64,000 nucleotides of DNA from an uncultured Alistipes sp. (GTDB lineage: Bacteria > Bacteroidota > Bacteroidia > Bacteroidales > Rikenellaceae): assembly GCA_947591475.1 (NCBI GenBank), contig CANQDE010000005.1, forward strand, positions 1-64,000, written 5' to 3'. The position numbers were made by a program, and so were the translations under genes. Position 1 is the stretch's first letter. Each line of letters opens with the position of its first letter. Below the pieces are notes generated by a model, which saw nothing but the letters and a program-made list of their open reading frames with translations, was not told where the DNA came from and searched no databases. Below, one piece after another: positions 51,710 through 61,154 of the stretch.

Positions 51710-54502
51710 ATGGCATACGAAAATTCGATCCATATCAAAGGTGCTCGGGTGCACAACCTCAAAAATATCGAGGTCGAACTGCCGCATAACAAATTGATCG
51801 TCGTTACGGGACTTTCAGGCTCCGGAAAATCGACCTTGGCGTTCGACACCATTTTTGCCGAAGGCCAACGCCGTTACGTCGAAAGCCTGTCGGCCTATGC
51901 CCGACAGTTTCTTGGAAAGATCAACAAACCCGATGTCGACCTCATTACGGGCATCGCCCCGGCCATCGCCATCGAACAGAAGGTCAATACGCGCAATCCC
52001 CGTTCGACCGTCGGAACGACGACCGAAATCTACGACTATCTGAAACTGTTGTTCGCCCGCATCGGCCGCACCTTTTCGCCCATATCGGGACAAGAGGTGC
52101 GTTGTTATAGTGTGGACGACGTAGCGGATCGCATTCTCGCCTCCGGCACAGGCAGCCGCATCCTCATTGCGGCACCGCTGCGACTGGCCGAAGGGCAGGG
52201 CCTCATCGAAAAATTGACCCTGCTGCTGTCGGACGGATTCATGCGCGTATGGACCGGCGGGCAAACGCGATTAATCGAAGATTTCCTGCCCGAAGTCGGT
52301 CCCGAAACCCGAGCGGAAGCGATCGCGGTCGTCATCGACCGGCTGAAAGTCGCAGAGGATGACGATACGCAAACCCGCATCCGCGATTCGGTCGCCCGAG
52401 CCTTCTCCTATGGCGACGAAACCTGCATCGTAATCGACGAACAGGGGGCAACGGAGTATTCGGCCCGATTCGAAGCCGACGGCATCCGTTTCGAACCGCC
52501 GACGGAGTACCTTTTCAGTTTCAACAATCCGCTGGGGGCTTGCCCGCGATGCGAAGGCTACGGCAAAACCATCGGAATCGACGAAGATTTGGTCGTTCCA
52601 GACAAGGGAAAAACTATCTACGAAGGCGCCATCGCCTGCTGGCGGGGCGAAAAGATGAGCCGTTGGAAAGACGAACTGGTCGAACATGCCGCCCAATTCG
52701 ATTTTCCGATCCACACACCCTATTACGAACTGACGGACGACCAGAAACGGCTGCTCTGGAAAGGAAACGAATATTTCCACGGGCTGGACGACTTCTTCGC
52801 CTACATCGATTCGAAACGGCACGAAATCCAATTTCGGGTCATGAAATCGCGCTACACAGGCAAAACCCGCTGTCCCGAATGCAACGGCAGTCGGCTGCGC
52901 AAAGAGGCGCTTTACGTCCGGGTGGGCGACAAAACCATTGCCGATTTAGTCGTCATGCCCGTCGATGACCTGCTCGTTTTCTTCCGCGAACTGCAATTGG
53001 ACGAACACGATACGAAAACCGCCGCCCGCATTCTGGTCGAAATCCGCAACCGGCTGCAATATCTCTCCGACGTCGGATTAGGTTATCTGACGCTCGACCG
53101 CTTGTCATCGACCCTCTCGGGCGGCGAAAGCCAACGCATCAATCTCTCCACCTCGTTGGGCAGCAACCTGACCGGTTCGCTCTACATTCTCGACGAGCCC
53201 TCCATCGGTCTGCATCCACGCGATACGAACCGGCTGATTAAGGTGCTCAAACAACTGCGCGATTTGGGCAATACGGTCATCGTCGTCGAACACGAAGAAG
53301 AGGTCATTCGGGCGGCCGACTGGATCGTCGACATGGGCCCCGAAGCGGGCGATCTGGGCGGCGAGGTCGTTTTCAGCGGCCCGCTCGCACAACTGTTGAA
53401 AAGCCGGAAAAGTCTGACCGCCGATTACTTGACCGGCCGGAAGCATATCGCCGCCCCGACCAATGTACGCGGTTGGAGCCATTCGATTACGGTCAAGGGG
53501 GCCCGCGAAAACAATCTGCGCAACATCGACGTGAAAATTCCGTTGGGGGCCATGACCTGCATTACGGGGGTCAGCGGCAGCGGCAAATCGTCGCTGGCAC
53601 GCGGAATCCTCTATCCGGCCTTGCGGCGCATGCTCTATGACACGGGGGTGAAACCGGGCGATTTCGACGGAATCGAAGGCGATGTCGGCCTGCTCAAATC
53701 GGTCGAAATGGTCGACCAGAATCCCATCGGCAAGTCGACCCGTTCGAATCCGGTAACCTACCTCAAAGCCTACGATGAAATACGCAAACTCTTTGCGGAT
53801 CAACCCTATGCCCAACATACGGGGCTCAATGCGACCCAATTTTCGTTCAATGTCGCCGGCGGTCGCTGCGAGGAGTGCCAAGGCGAAGGTGTCATCAAGG
53901 TTTCGATGCAGTTCATGGCCGACGTCGAGTTGGTTTGCGAAGCCTGCGGAGGCAAACGTTTCCGCGATGAAATTTTAGAAGTCAAATATCGCGGCAAAAA
54001 CATCTGCGAGGTGCTCGACCTGACGGTCGACGAGGCCATCGCATTCTTCGGCGAGGAGCAGCAGACCAATGCGACCTGCCGTCGAATCATAGAGCGGCTG
54101 CAACCGTTGCAGGATGTCGGATTGGGCTACATCAAACTCGGACAATCGTCGTCGACCCTTTCGGGCGGCGAAAGCCAACGGGTGAAACTTGCCTCGTTCC
54201 TGACCAAGGAGAACGCCGACGGAGGCGTGATGTTCATCTTCGACGAACCGACGACGGGCCTGCATTTCCACGACATATCGAAACTGTTGGCGGCGTTCCA
54301 TGCCCTGATCGAACGCGGGCACACCATCGTGATCGTCGAACACAACATGGACATCATCAAATGCGCCGATTGGGTGGTCGACCTCGGGCCCGAAGCGGGT
54401 CGCGACGGCGGCCGCATCGTCTTCGAAGGCACGCCGCACGAACTGGAACAATGTCCGGAAAGCCATACGGGCCACTATCTGAAATTGCGCGAAAAACTCT
54501 GA
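51710..54502 (+). CDS. uvrA: Excinuclease ABC subunit A
   Basis: 930 residues. The two ATPase halves have Walker [14 protein letters not shown] (about 35-47) and [13 protein letters not shown] (about 620-632), two signature motifs [11 protein letters not shown], and zinc modules CPRCEGYG...CPECNGSRL and CEECQGEG...CEACGGKRF. It recognises damaged DNA and loads UvrB in nucleotide excision repair. UvrB is not in this window. Confidence 0.97.
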   Translation: MAYENSIHIKGARVHNLKNIEVELPHNKLIVVTGLSGSGKSTLAFDTIFAEGQRRYVESLSAYARQFLGKINKPDVDLITGIAPAIAIEQKVNTRNPRSTVGTTTEIYDYLKLLFARIGRTFSPISGQEVRCYSVDDVADRILASGTGSRILIAAPLRLAEGQGLIEKLTLLLSDGFMRVWTGGQTRLIEDFLPEVGPETRAEAIAVVIDRLKVAEDDDTQTRIRDSVARAFSYGDETCIVIDEQGATEYSARFEADGIRFEPPTEYLFSFNNPLGACPRCEGYGKTIGIDEDLVVPDKGKTIYEGAIACWRGEKMSRWKDELVEHAAQFDFPIHTPYYELTDDQKRLLWKGNEYFHGLDDFFAYIDSKRHEIQFRVMKSRYTGKTRCPECNGSRLRKEALYVRVGDKTIADLVVMPVDDLLVFFRELQLDEHDTKTAARILVEIRNRLQYLSDVGLGYLTLDRLSSTLSGGESQRINLSTSLGSNLTGSLYILDEPSIGLHPRDTNRLIKVLKQLRDLGNTVIVVEHEEEVIRAADWIVDMGPEAGDLGGEVVFSGPLAQLLKSRKSLTADYLTGRKHIAAPTNVRGWSHSITVKGARENNLRNIDVKIPLGAMTCITGVSGSGKSSLARGILYPALRRMLYDTGVKPGDFDGIEGDVGLLKSVEMVDQNPIGKSTRSNPVTYLKAYDEIRKLFADQPYAQHTGLNATQFSFNVAGGRCEECQGEGVIKVSMQFMADVELVCEACGGKRFRDEILEVKYRGKNICEVLDLTVDEAIAFFGEEQQTNATCRRIIERLQPLQDVGLGYIKLGQSSSTLSGGESQRVKLASFLTKENADGGVMFIFDEPTTGLHFHDISKLLAAFHALIERGHTIVIVEHNMDIIKCADWVVDLGPEAGRDGGRIVFEGTPHELEQCPESHTGHYLKLREKL

Positions 54503-54506
54503 AAAA

Positions 54507-55724
54507 GTGATCGAATTCCACACCTATACGCTGCCAAACGGCATCCGCGGCATCCATCGGCAGGTCAAGAGCAGCGTGGCGCATTGCGCGTTGGTCATCA
54601 ATGCCGGAAGCCGCGACGAACAGGCCGATCAATACGGGCTGGCGCATTTCGTCGAACATGCGTTTTTCAAGGGAACCAAGCATCGACGAGCTTGGCAGGT
54701 CAACTGCCGATTGGAAAACCTCGGCGGCGAACTCAACGCATTCACCACCAAAGAGGATACGACCCTCCATGCGACGACCCTGCGGGGCGATTTCGCCAAG
54801 GCGGCCGAACTGATCGCCGACATCGCGTTCCATTCGACCTTTCCGGCCCGCGAACTGGATCGCGAAAAAGAGGTCATCTGCGACGAAATCAACACCTACA
54901 AGGATTCGCCTGCCGATATGATCTACGACACATTCGAGGATCTTCTTTTCGAGGGTTCGGAACTGGGGCACAACATTCTGGGGCGCAAAGCGTCGTTGAT
55001 GCACTACAAAAGCGAGGATTTGCAGCGGTTCACCGCACGCACGCATACCACCGACCAGATGGTCTTCTCGACGATCGGCAATTTTTCGGTCAAAACGGCC
55101 GAGGCGATTGCAAACCGCTATTTCGGACGACAGCCCGCCACCCGACGCACGTTCGAGCGAATCGCCCCGGGCCCCTATCGCGCCTTCGAAAAGAGCATCA
55201 CCAAACATACCCACCAGACCCACTGCATCATCGGCGGACGCGCCTACGGCATCGGCGAACGGAACCGATTGCCGCTGGCCTTGGTCGTCAATCTGCTCGG
55301 CGGCCCGAGTGCCAATTCGCTCCTCAATGTCAGCATCCGCGAAAAACACGGTTTGTCCTACAACATCGAAGCGACCTACACGCCTTACGGCGATACGGGA
55401 ATCGTGGCCATCTATTTCAGTTCCGACCATGCGAATGCCGACCGGTGCATCGAACTGATCGAACGGGAATTGAAACAACTTCGCACGACGCCGCTCACGT
55501 CGCGCCGCCTTTCGATGGCGAAAAAACAGTTCATCGCCCAATTGGCCATATCGAGCGAAAGCAACGAAAGCTATATGCTCGGCGCCGGCAAAAGCCTGCT
55601 GACCCGCGAACCGATCGACACGATGGAGGAGGTCTGCGCCAAGATAGAGGCTCTCACCGCCCGACAACTGACCGAAGTGTCCGAAGAAATTTTCACCGAC
55701 CTGTCCCGCCTGCTATACCGATAA
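54507..55724 (+). CDS. M16-family (pitrilysin/MPP-like) zinc peptidase
   Basis: 405 residues, starting at a GTG. The inverted zinc motif is HFVEHAFF (HxxEH), with FTTKEDTTLHAT and, downstream, the second-domain REKHGLSYNIEATYTPYGD. This is a single-chain two-domain M16B-type protease that degrades or processes peptides; it lacks a signal peptide and is likely cytoplasmic. It begins 4 bases after uvrA. Confidence 0.9.
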   Translation: MIEFHTYTLPNGIRGIHRQVKSSVAHCALVINAGSRDEQADQYGLAHFVEHAFFKGTKHRRAWQVNCRLENLGGELNAFTTKEDTTLHATTLRGDFAKAAELIADIAFHSTFPARELDREKEVICDEINTYKDSPADMIYDTFEDLLFEGSELGHNILGRKASLMHYKSEDLQRFTARTHTTDQMVFSTIGNFSVKTAEAIANRYFGRQPATRRTFERIAPGPYRAFEKSITKHTHQTHCIIGGRAYGIGERNRLPLALVVNLLGGPSANSLLNVSIREKHGLSYNIEATYTPYGDTGIVAIYFSSDHANADRCIELIERELKQLRTTPLTSRRLSMAKKQFIAQLAISSESNESYMLGAGKSLLTREPIDTMEEVCAKIEALTARQLTEVSEEIFTDLSRLLYR

Positions 55725-55730
55725 CCGAAA

Positions 55731-56378
55731 ATGGATGCACTCGAAAAATACCTGCACGAACATACGGCCCCCGAGGAGCCACTGCTTCGCGAACTCGACC
55801 GCGAGACGCACATGCGCGAAGTGGCGCCGCGGATGCTTTCGGGCCATCTGCAAGGCCGTTTGTTAGAACTACTCGTGCGGATGATCCGACCGCAGACGGT
55901 ATTAGAAATCGGTACGTTTACGGGCTATTCGGCGCTGTCGATGGCCGCAGGGCTGACCGACGGGGCCCTACTGCACACCATCGAAGTGGATGACGAACTG
56001 GAACCGCTCGCACAATCCTATTTCGACCGTTCGCCGCACGGACGAAAAATCCGGCTGCACATCGGTTCGGCACTCGACATCGCCCCGACGCTCGGTTGCC
56101 GGTTCGATCTTGTGTTCATCGACGGCGACAAACGCGAATACCCCGATTATTACCGGATGCTGATGGGAGACGGCGGAGGCGATCCGTTGATACACAGCGG
56201 TTCCGTCTTGATTGCAGACAACATTCTCTGGTCGGGCAAGGTGTTGCAACCCGTAGCCCGCAACGACCGCCATACGCAAGCCCTCGTCGAGTTCAACCGC
56301 ATAGTAACGGATGATCGGCGGGTCGAAAACGTCATCGCACCGCTGCGGGACGGGCTGAATCTGATATATGTAAAGTAG
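55731..56378 (+). CDS. SAM-dependent O-methyltransferase
   Basis: 215 residues. VLEIGTFTGYSALSMAAGL is motif I of the class I fold, FDLVFIDGDKREYPDYY the metal-and-catechol-binding segment (Asp/Asn ligands), and LIADNILWSGKVL the third. This is the CCoAOMT/COMT-like family; the substrate is unknown. The ATG of the next gene touches its stop codon. Confidence 0.9.
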   Translation: MDALEKYLHEHTAPEEPLLRELDRETHMREVAPRMLSGHLQGRLLELLVRMIRPQTVLEIGTFTGYSALSMAAGLTDGALLHTIEVDDELEPLAQSYFDRSPHGRKIRLHIGSALDIAPTLGCRFDLVFIDGDKREYPDYYRMLMGDGGGDPLIHSGSVLIADNILWSGKVLQPVARNDRHTQALVEFNRIVTDDRRVENVIAPLRDGLNLIYVK

Positions 56379-56702
56379 ATGGAACTCAAAGCATTGCAAC
56401 AACGGGTCGATGAATGGATTAAGACCTATGGCGTCCGCTATTTCTCTGAGCTGACCAACATGGCCGTATTGACCGAAGAAGTGGGGGAGTTGGCCCGTGT
56501 GATAGCCCGCAAATACGGCGACCAATCGTTCAAGGAGGGCGAAAAATGCAACCTCGCGGAAGAGATGGCCGACGTGCTGTGGGTATTGGTCTGCTTGGCC
56601 AATCAAACGGGCATCGACCTCACGGAAGCCATCGAAGCCTCGTTTGCGAAGAAAACCGCCCGCGACAAGGATCGCCATCGGAACAACGAAAAATTGAAAT
56701 AA
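56379..56702 (+). CDS. MazG-like nucleotide pyrophosphohydrolase
   Basis: 107 residues. VLTEEVGELARVIARKYG and LAEEMADVLWVLVCLANQTG supply the two helices with the ExxE and ExxD metal-binding pattern. MazG-like enzymes hydrolyse NTPs or dNTPs to the monophosphate. It is the last gene of the uvrA run. Confidence 0.88.
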   Translation: MELKALQQRVDEWIKTYGVRYFSELTNMAVLTEEVGELARVIARKYGDQSFKEGEKCNLAEEMADVLWVLVCLANQTGIDLTEAIEASFAKKTARDKDRHRNNEKLK

Positions 56703-56703
56703 A

Positions 56704-56741
56704 AAGCCCCGCACCTGTGAACTTTTCAGGGCAGGGGCTTC
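56704..56741 (-). terminator. Terminator of the BlaR/BlaI-type operon
   Basis: AGCCCC/GGGGCT with an inner CCTG/CAGG pair forms a two-part stem; on the minus strand it is followed by TTTTTATTTC. It may also end the MazG transcript, though T residues on the plus side are few. Confidence 0.65.
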
Positions 56742-56783
56742 CGCTTATGGATGGGGTAGAATCAGCTATTTACGTGCAACGGC

Positions 56784-58586
56784 CTACGGTTTCGATTCGA
56801 CGGCTTTGAGCGGAACGGCCCGTCCAACAAGCTGCCGTTCGGCATCGGTCAACGCCGCGTAACCCTTATCGAACCACTCTCGGGCGACCGCCTCGCGCAC
56901 CTTGTTGAAACCGGCCGTAATAGCCTGTTGCGCCGAAACAAAACTATCGTAAGGCGTTCGGGGATCGGTCGCCAAACATACGATTCCCTGACTTACCAGA
57001 TAATCGACGCTCCGGCCGTCGGGCAACTCGAACGATTTCATTTCACGCTCGGCCTCGCCGACCTTGCCCGATACGAAATCGGAAATTTTTCCGGACAACT
57101 CCGCCATCGGAACAATTTCAGCAGAACGATCCGACAATAGTTTGACCTGCACTTGACCGCTTCGGTCGACGAGCACCAACAAGCTGTTGCGTTTCTTGGG
57201 AACGACCTCGACGACCTGCACTTTGCCGTCAGATGTCGGCAGCGGCGCCAGTATCCGCACAACATCGCTCTCCCCGATGCGGTAACGAAGTTTCAACAAC
57301 GGAATGCGGCGCAACACATTCTTCACCTCGGCCACGGCAAGCATGGGGGTCGAAGCGTCGCTCGTCAACTCGACATAGCAATCCGTACGTACCTGCGGCG
57401 AAAGCGTTTCGCGCCATGCTTTGAGTTTCGATTCGAGTTCGGCGAGCGTCAGGGTCTCGCCGTCGAGCGAAACCGCACCGTCCGCCTCGACGAAAATCTG
57501 CGGATTTGCCGTTTTCGCAGGTTCGGAAGCGATTTTCACGGTCATCTCCGACCGTTCGGATTCGGCGAGTTTCTCGCGTTCGGTAGCGATGAAATCAAGC
57601 ATCTGCTCTTTCTTCATCGGCCGCCCGTTGAACGTCATGGCACCATCCGCGCCGATACGAATAACGGCCGTCTTATCATCGGCAGCTTCGGCCTCACGTG
57701 TCGTAAAGCTGCACAGGCAGAGCATCCCGCCCACGAAGGGCAGGGCAGCGGCGAGCCGCCAACCGGCGAAGCGCCCCCATTTGTTACGTGTCATCATCAT
57801 GAATCGGTTTTTAGTGAATGAATGGCTCAGCCCACAGGTCATATCCGGATTATAACCGAAAAGCTGAGAGAACAAGGTCATCCGATACTCCGTCAAATCG
57901 CAACCGCCGTCCAGTACATCGCGATCGGCTTCCCACTCCTGCACCTCGCGCAGCCATCGTGCTGCGATCCACACGAACGGATTGAACCACAAGATGCAAC
58001 CAATTAACTCCATCGCGATGCGTTCGACCGAATGCCGATGTCGCACGTGGCTCGCTTCGTGGCGCAGCACAATCGACCGGCAGCGGCCTTCGAATCCGTC
58101 GCCCAGATAGATTGTCCGCAAGAAAGAGAAAGGCGCCCGCACGTTCGCATGCTCGGCCAAAACGTAATCACCGCAGTCGGTTAATCGGGCCCGCCGGCGC
58201 AACCGTCCGATGAACGCCAGCCGCACGGCGAACCATCCGATCAACACCAGCACGACAACGGCATAACCCGAACGAAGCAAAGCGGGCAGAATCTGCTCTC
58301 CATCCACGCCGCGAACCGTTTCGACCACCGGAGCGGGCACCGCTTCCGCCGTCTCCGTTTCGGCCCATTCCGTCATTTCGGCGACCGAAGACCAATCGAC
58401 CGCGGGATCGGCAGGGTAGACGGGGATATGCAAGGCCGGAATCACAGCCGAAACCGCCACCGCGACGAGCAAATAGACTCGGCAGGCGCGGAACGGAATG
58501 TGTTTCTCGAACAGCGTTTTGTACAACGCGAGCAACACGTCGCTGCACAAACAGAACTCCAGCATATACAGGAAGGGCGATTTCAT
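56784..58586 (-). CDS. BlaR1-type M56 metallopeptidase with ExbD-like periplasmic domain
   Basis: 600 residues. Membrane helices lie at about 5-25, 33-55, 105-127 and 275-293. Between the third and fourth is the cytoplasmic M56 zinc peptidase with HEASH at 176-180 and EWEADRDVL downstream. After the last helix the periplasmic part (about 305-600) first resembles two copies of the ExbD/TolR-type fold (VIRIGADGAMTFNGRPMKKEQM; FVEADGAVSLDGETLTLAELE; VELTSDASTPMLAVAEVKNVL), then a helical tail. There is no penicillin-binding domain as in true BlaR1. It should cleave the BlaI-type repressor encoded just upstream when stimulated; the signal is unknown. Confidence 0.82.
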   Translation of the reverse strand: MKSPFLYMLEFCLCSDVLLALYKTLFEKHIPFRACRVYLLVAVAVSAVIPALHIPVYPADPAVDWSSVAEMTEWAETETAEAVPAPVVETVRGVDGEQILPALLRSGYAVVVLVLIGWFAVRLAFIGRLRRRARLTDCGDYVLAEHANVRAPFSFLRTIYLGDGFEGRCRSIVLRHEASHVRHRHSVERIAMELIGCILWFNPFVWIAARWLREVQEWEADRDVLDGGCDLTEYRMTLFSQLFGYNPDMTCGLSHSFTKNRFMMMTRNKWGRFAGWRLAAALPFVGGMLCLCSFTTREAEAADDKTAVIRIGADGAMTFNGRPMKKEQMLDFIATEREKLAESERSEMTVKIASEPAKTANPQIFVEADGAVSLDGETLTLAELESKLKAWRETLSPQVRTDCYVELTSDASTPMLAVAEVKNVLRRIPLLKLRYRIGESDVVRILAPLPTSDGKVQVVEVVPKKRNSLLVLVDRSGQVQVKLLSDRSAEIVPMAELSGKISDFVSGKVGEAEREMKSFELPDGRSVDYLVSQGIVCLATDPRTPYDSFVSAQQAITAGFNKVREAVAREWFDKGYAALTDAERQLVGRAVPLKAVESKP

Positions 58587-58587
58587 C

Positions 58588-58974
58588 TTAATGGCGGTCT
58601 TTAAGCATTTTCAGAATGGCGTCGGTCTCCTCGATCGTGATGGACTTGTGTTCGGAAAAAAACGAGACCAACCGGCTCAACGACCCGCCGAAAAAGTTAT
58701 TGAGAACCGTATCCATGTAACGGCTTGCATAATCCTCTTTCGAAACAAGCGGATAGTATTCATAACTCTTCCCGTAGGCCTTATGCCCCACGAAACCTTT
58801 TTTTTCGAGAATGCGCACGACCGTCGAGACGGTATTGTAAGCAGGCTTCGGTTCAGGCATCGCGCCCAACAGGTCGTTCACCATCGAAGGCCCCTTCGCC
58901 CAAAACAGCTGCATGATTTCCAACTCGGCACGGGTCAGCTCCTGCGGTCGGTCTTTCAGTTCCTCGTTTTTCAT
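58588..58974 (-). CDS. BlaI/MecI/CopY-type repressor
   Basis: 128 residues. A winged helix (LTRAELEIMQLFWAKGPSMVNDLL, PKPAYNTVSTVVRILEKKGFVGHK) is followed by a C-terminal dimerisation helix region (YASRYMDTVLNNFFGGSLSRLVSFF). It binds palindromic operators as a dimer and is cleaved by the partner peptidase, whose ATG lies one base after its stop. Two matching palindromes flank its promoter. Confidence 0.93.
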   Translation of the reverse strand: MKNEELKDRPQELTRAELEIMQLFWAKGPSMVNDLLGAMPEPKPAYNTVSTVVRILEKKGFVGHKAYGKSYEYYPLVSKEDYASRYMDTVLNNFFGGSLSRLVSFFSEHKSITIEETDAILKMLKDRH

Positions 58975-58990
58975 AACTATATTCTTAGTT
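58975..58990. promoter_or_regulatory. BlaI-type operator, leader site
   Basis: AACTA-N6-TAGTT (AACTATATTCTTAGTT) between the promoter and the repressor's start codon. It has the same arms and spacing as the second site at 59030-59045. Confidence 0.7.
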
Positions 58991-59000
58991 GATTCCGATA

Positions 59001-59008
59001 CAAATATA
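59001..59008 (-). promoter_or_regulatory. -7 box of the BlaI/BlaR-type operon
   Basis: TATATTTG on the minus strand. GTTG, 20 bases upstream (plus 59029-59032), takes the -33 place and is buried in the upstream operator. Confidence 0.72.
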
Positions 59009-59029
59009 GAACTAAATTTTTAATTATAC

Positions 59030-59045
59030 AACTATTTTCATAGTT
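59030..59045. promoter_or_regulatory. BlaI-type operator, -33 site
   Basis: AACTA-N6-TAGTT (AACTATTTTCATAGTT), a perfect inverted repeat extended by one pair to CAACTAT/ATAGTTG. It overlaps the -33 element, so repressor binding would block transcription. Confidence 0.75.
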
Positions 59046-59122
59046 GACAGCAGAATTTTTTTCTTCTGCCCTAAAAGGCAGGGTAGTACCGTCGTTCCCA
59101 AGCACCCAACAAAGCAAAAAAT

Positions 59123-59146
59123 CCCGCCGTCCTTTCAGACGACGGG
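59123..59146 (-). terminator. Terminator of the phosphoglucomutase gene
   Basis: On the minus strand CCCGTCGTC pairs with GACGGCGGG (one mismatch), followed by ATTTTTTGC. It lies 40 bases past the stop codon. Confidence 0.75.
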
Positions 59147-59185
59147 AACACAATATCCCTTAATATTACAAGGTATAAAAATGCG

Positions 59186-60928
59186 CTATTCGAGTTTCAA
59201 ATCCTTTTTGATGGCCTCGATTTTAGCATCGAGCTGCGCCCGTACCTGCTCGAAGTCGGCGACCGACGCCAGCGGAGCCTTCACTCCGAAATAGAACTTG
59301 ATTTTCGGCTCGGTACCCGACGGACGTACCGAAACAATCGTCCCGTCCTCGGTGAACCATTGCAGCACGTTGCTCTTGTCCTGCTCGATCGGCGTTTTAA
59401 CACCCGTTTTCAGGCAGGTGGTTTCGAGCGTCAGATAATCATTGATCTTCACGACCGGCGAACCGACGATCGTCTTGGGCGGATTCGCACGGAAATCGAC
59501 CATCATCTGCTGGATCAATTCGGCGCCTTCCTTGCCCTTGCGCACGACAGAGACGAGCCCTTCGCGGTAGAATCCGTACTTCACGTAGAGTTTCTGCAAC
59601 CACTCGTAAAGCGTCAGACCCATCGTCTCCTTGGCCCACGCGGCTGCTTCGGCAGCCAACGAACAAGCCGAAACGGCATCCTTGTCGCGCACGTAGTCGC
59701 CGCCGAGATACCCGAACGACTCCTCGCCGCCGCCGATGTATTTCGTCTTGCCCTCGTTCTCACGGATAATCTTAGCGATATATTTGAAACCGGTTAGGCA
59801 ATCGTAGCATTTCACTTTGAAATGTTCCGCCACGGCATTGGCCATCTGCGAAGTAACGATGGTCTTCACGACGTACTGCTTGCCGTCCAACTTGCCCAGT
59901 TCGGCCCAACGCGTCAACTGATAGCTCATCAACAACACGAGCGTCTGGTTGCCATTCAACAAGACGTATTCGCCTTTCTTGTTGCGCAGGGCGACCCCGA
60001 TGCGGTCGGAATCGGGATCGGTGGCCAATACTAAATCGGCCCCCTCTTTGGCGGCTAAGTCGATCGCCATCGACATCGTTTTCCGCTCTTCGGGATTGGG
60101 CGATTCGACGGTCGGGAAGTTGCCGTCGACCACAGCCTGCTCGGGAACCAATTTCACGTTGGTGAACCCGAATTTCTTCAACGAAGCGGGCACTAAACGC
60201 ACGCCCGAACCGTGAATCGGCGTATAGATGATTTTCATGTCGTGGTGCTTCTTCACGCACTCGGGCGACAACGACAACTCATGCACCTTATTCAGATAGA
60301 TTTCGTCGAATTTTTCATCGAGCAGGGTGATGTTCTCCGGATGCTGGCCGGTCAGAATCATATTTACATCGGTAATTTTATTCACCTCTTCGATGATGTT
60401 CTTGTCATGCGGCGGAGTAACCTGCGCGCCGTCCGTCCAATAGGCCTTGTAACCGTTGTACTCTTTCGGGTTGTGCGAAGCCGTTACAACCACGCCCGAA
60501 TGGCATTTGAGTTCGCGAATGGCGAAGCTCAACTCGGGGGTCGGACGCAACGCATCGAAAAGAAACACCGTGAACCCGTTCGAAGCGAAAATATCCGCCA
60601 CGTGTTCGGAGAAAAGACGCGAATTGTTTCGGCTGTCATGGCCGATGGCGACCCGAATCTGTTCGCCGGCAAAATTCTTTTTCAGATAGTTGGCCAGACC
60701 CTGCGTAGCCGCACCTACCGTATAGATATTCATTCGGTTCGTACCCACGCCCATGATTCCGCGCAAGCCGCCCGTACCGAATTCGAGATCCTTATAGAAG
60801 CTCTCGACAAGCTCCTTCATATCATTGTCGATCAGATACTTGACCTGTTTTTTCGTCGCTTCGTCGTAATGACCGTCGAGCCACATCTGAGCCTTTTTCA
60901 AGACCATCTGTTCCAATTCGTTTGCCAT
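59186..60928 (-). CDS. Phosphoglucomutase/phosphomannomutase-type phospho-sugar mutase
   Basis: 580 residues, PGM2-like length. VTASHNPKEYNGYKAYW holds the catalytic phosphoserine, ATDPDSDRIGVAL binds magnesium, GGGEESFGYL binds the sugar, and RPSGTEPKIKFYFG binds phosphate. It interconverts hexose 1- and 6-phosphates (PGM2-type enzymes may also act on pentose phosphates). It is monocistronic. Confidence 0.94.
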   Translation of the reverse strand: MANELEQMVLKKAQMWLDGHYDEATKKQVKYLIDNDMKELVESFYKDLEFGTGGLRGIMGVGTNRMNIYTVGAATQGLANYLKKNFAGEQIRVAIGHDSRNNSRLFSEHVADIFASNGFTVFLFDALRPTPELSFAIRELKCHSGVVVTASHNPKEYNGYKAYWTDGAQVTPPHDKNIIEEVNKITDVNMILTGQHPENITLLDEKFDEIYLNKVHELSLSPECVKKHHDMKIIYTPIHGSGVRLVPASLKKFGFTNVKLVPEQAVVDGNFPTVESPNPEERKTMSMAIDLAAKEGADLVLATDPDSDRIGVALRNKKGEYVLLNGNQTLVLLMSYQLTRWAELGKLDGKQYVVKTIVTSQMANAVAEHFKVKCYDCLTGFKYIAKIIRENEGKTKYIGGGEESFGYLGGDYVRDKDAVSACSLAAEAAAWAKETMGLTLYEWLQKLYVKYGFYREGLVSVVRKGKEGAELIQQMMVDFRANPPKTIVGSPVVKINDYLTLETTCLKTGVKTPIEQDKSNVLQWFTEDGTIVSVRPSGTEPKIKFYFGVKAPLASVADFEQVRAQLDAKIEAIKKDLKLE

Positions 60929-60983
60929 AAATTATCAGTTATTTTTATAGGTTGATTTTCGTCTGCCACAAAATTTCTATATG

Positions 60984-60991
60984 CAAATTTA
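60984..60991 (-). promoter_or_regulatory. -7 box for the phosphoglucomutase gene
   Basis: TAAATTTG on the minus strand, exact consensus, 56 bases before the start codon. The -33 element is unclear in the AT-rich surroundings. Confidence 0.5.
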
Positions 60992-61154
60992 ATAAATAAA
61001 AATCAATAATTCACTATCAGGCACTTAAAAATTAGCGCTCCGAAATCGGCTTTTTTCTATAATGAAAAAAAGAACTTTTCCAACTGAAATCGGAAGATAT
61101 TTTTAAGAAATTATTCACACCTTTGTGCTGTCGGATTTATGTGAAATCAGTTCC
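60992..61154. other. AT-rich region upstream of dnaA with one DnaA box
   Basis: Strongly AT-rich stretches (about 60985-61015 and 61055-61112) end at TTATTCACA (61111-61119), a good DnaA box (TTATNCACA). The region could be dnaA regulation or part of an origin, but only one clear box is present and GC-skew data are not available. Confidence 0.4.
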
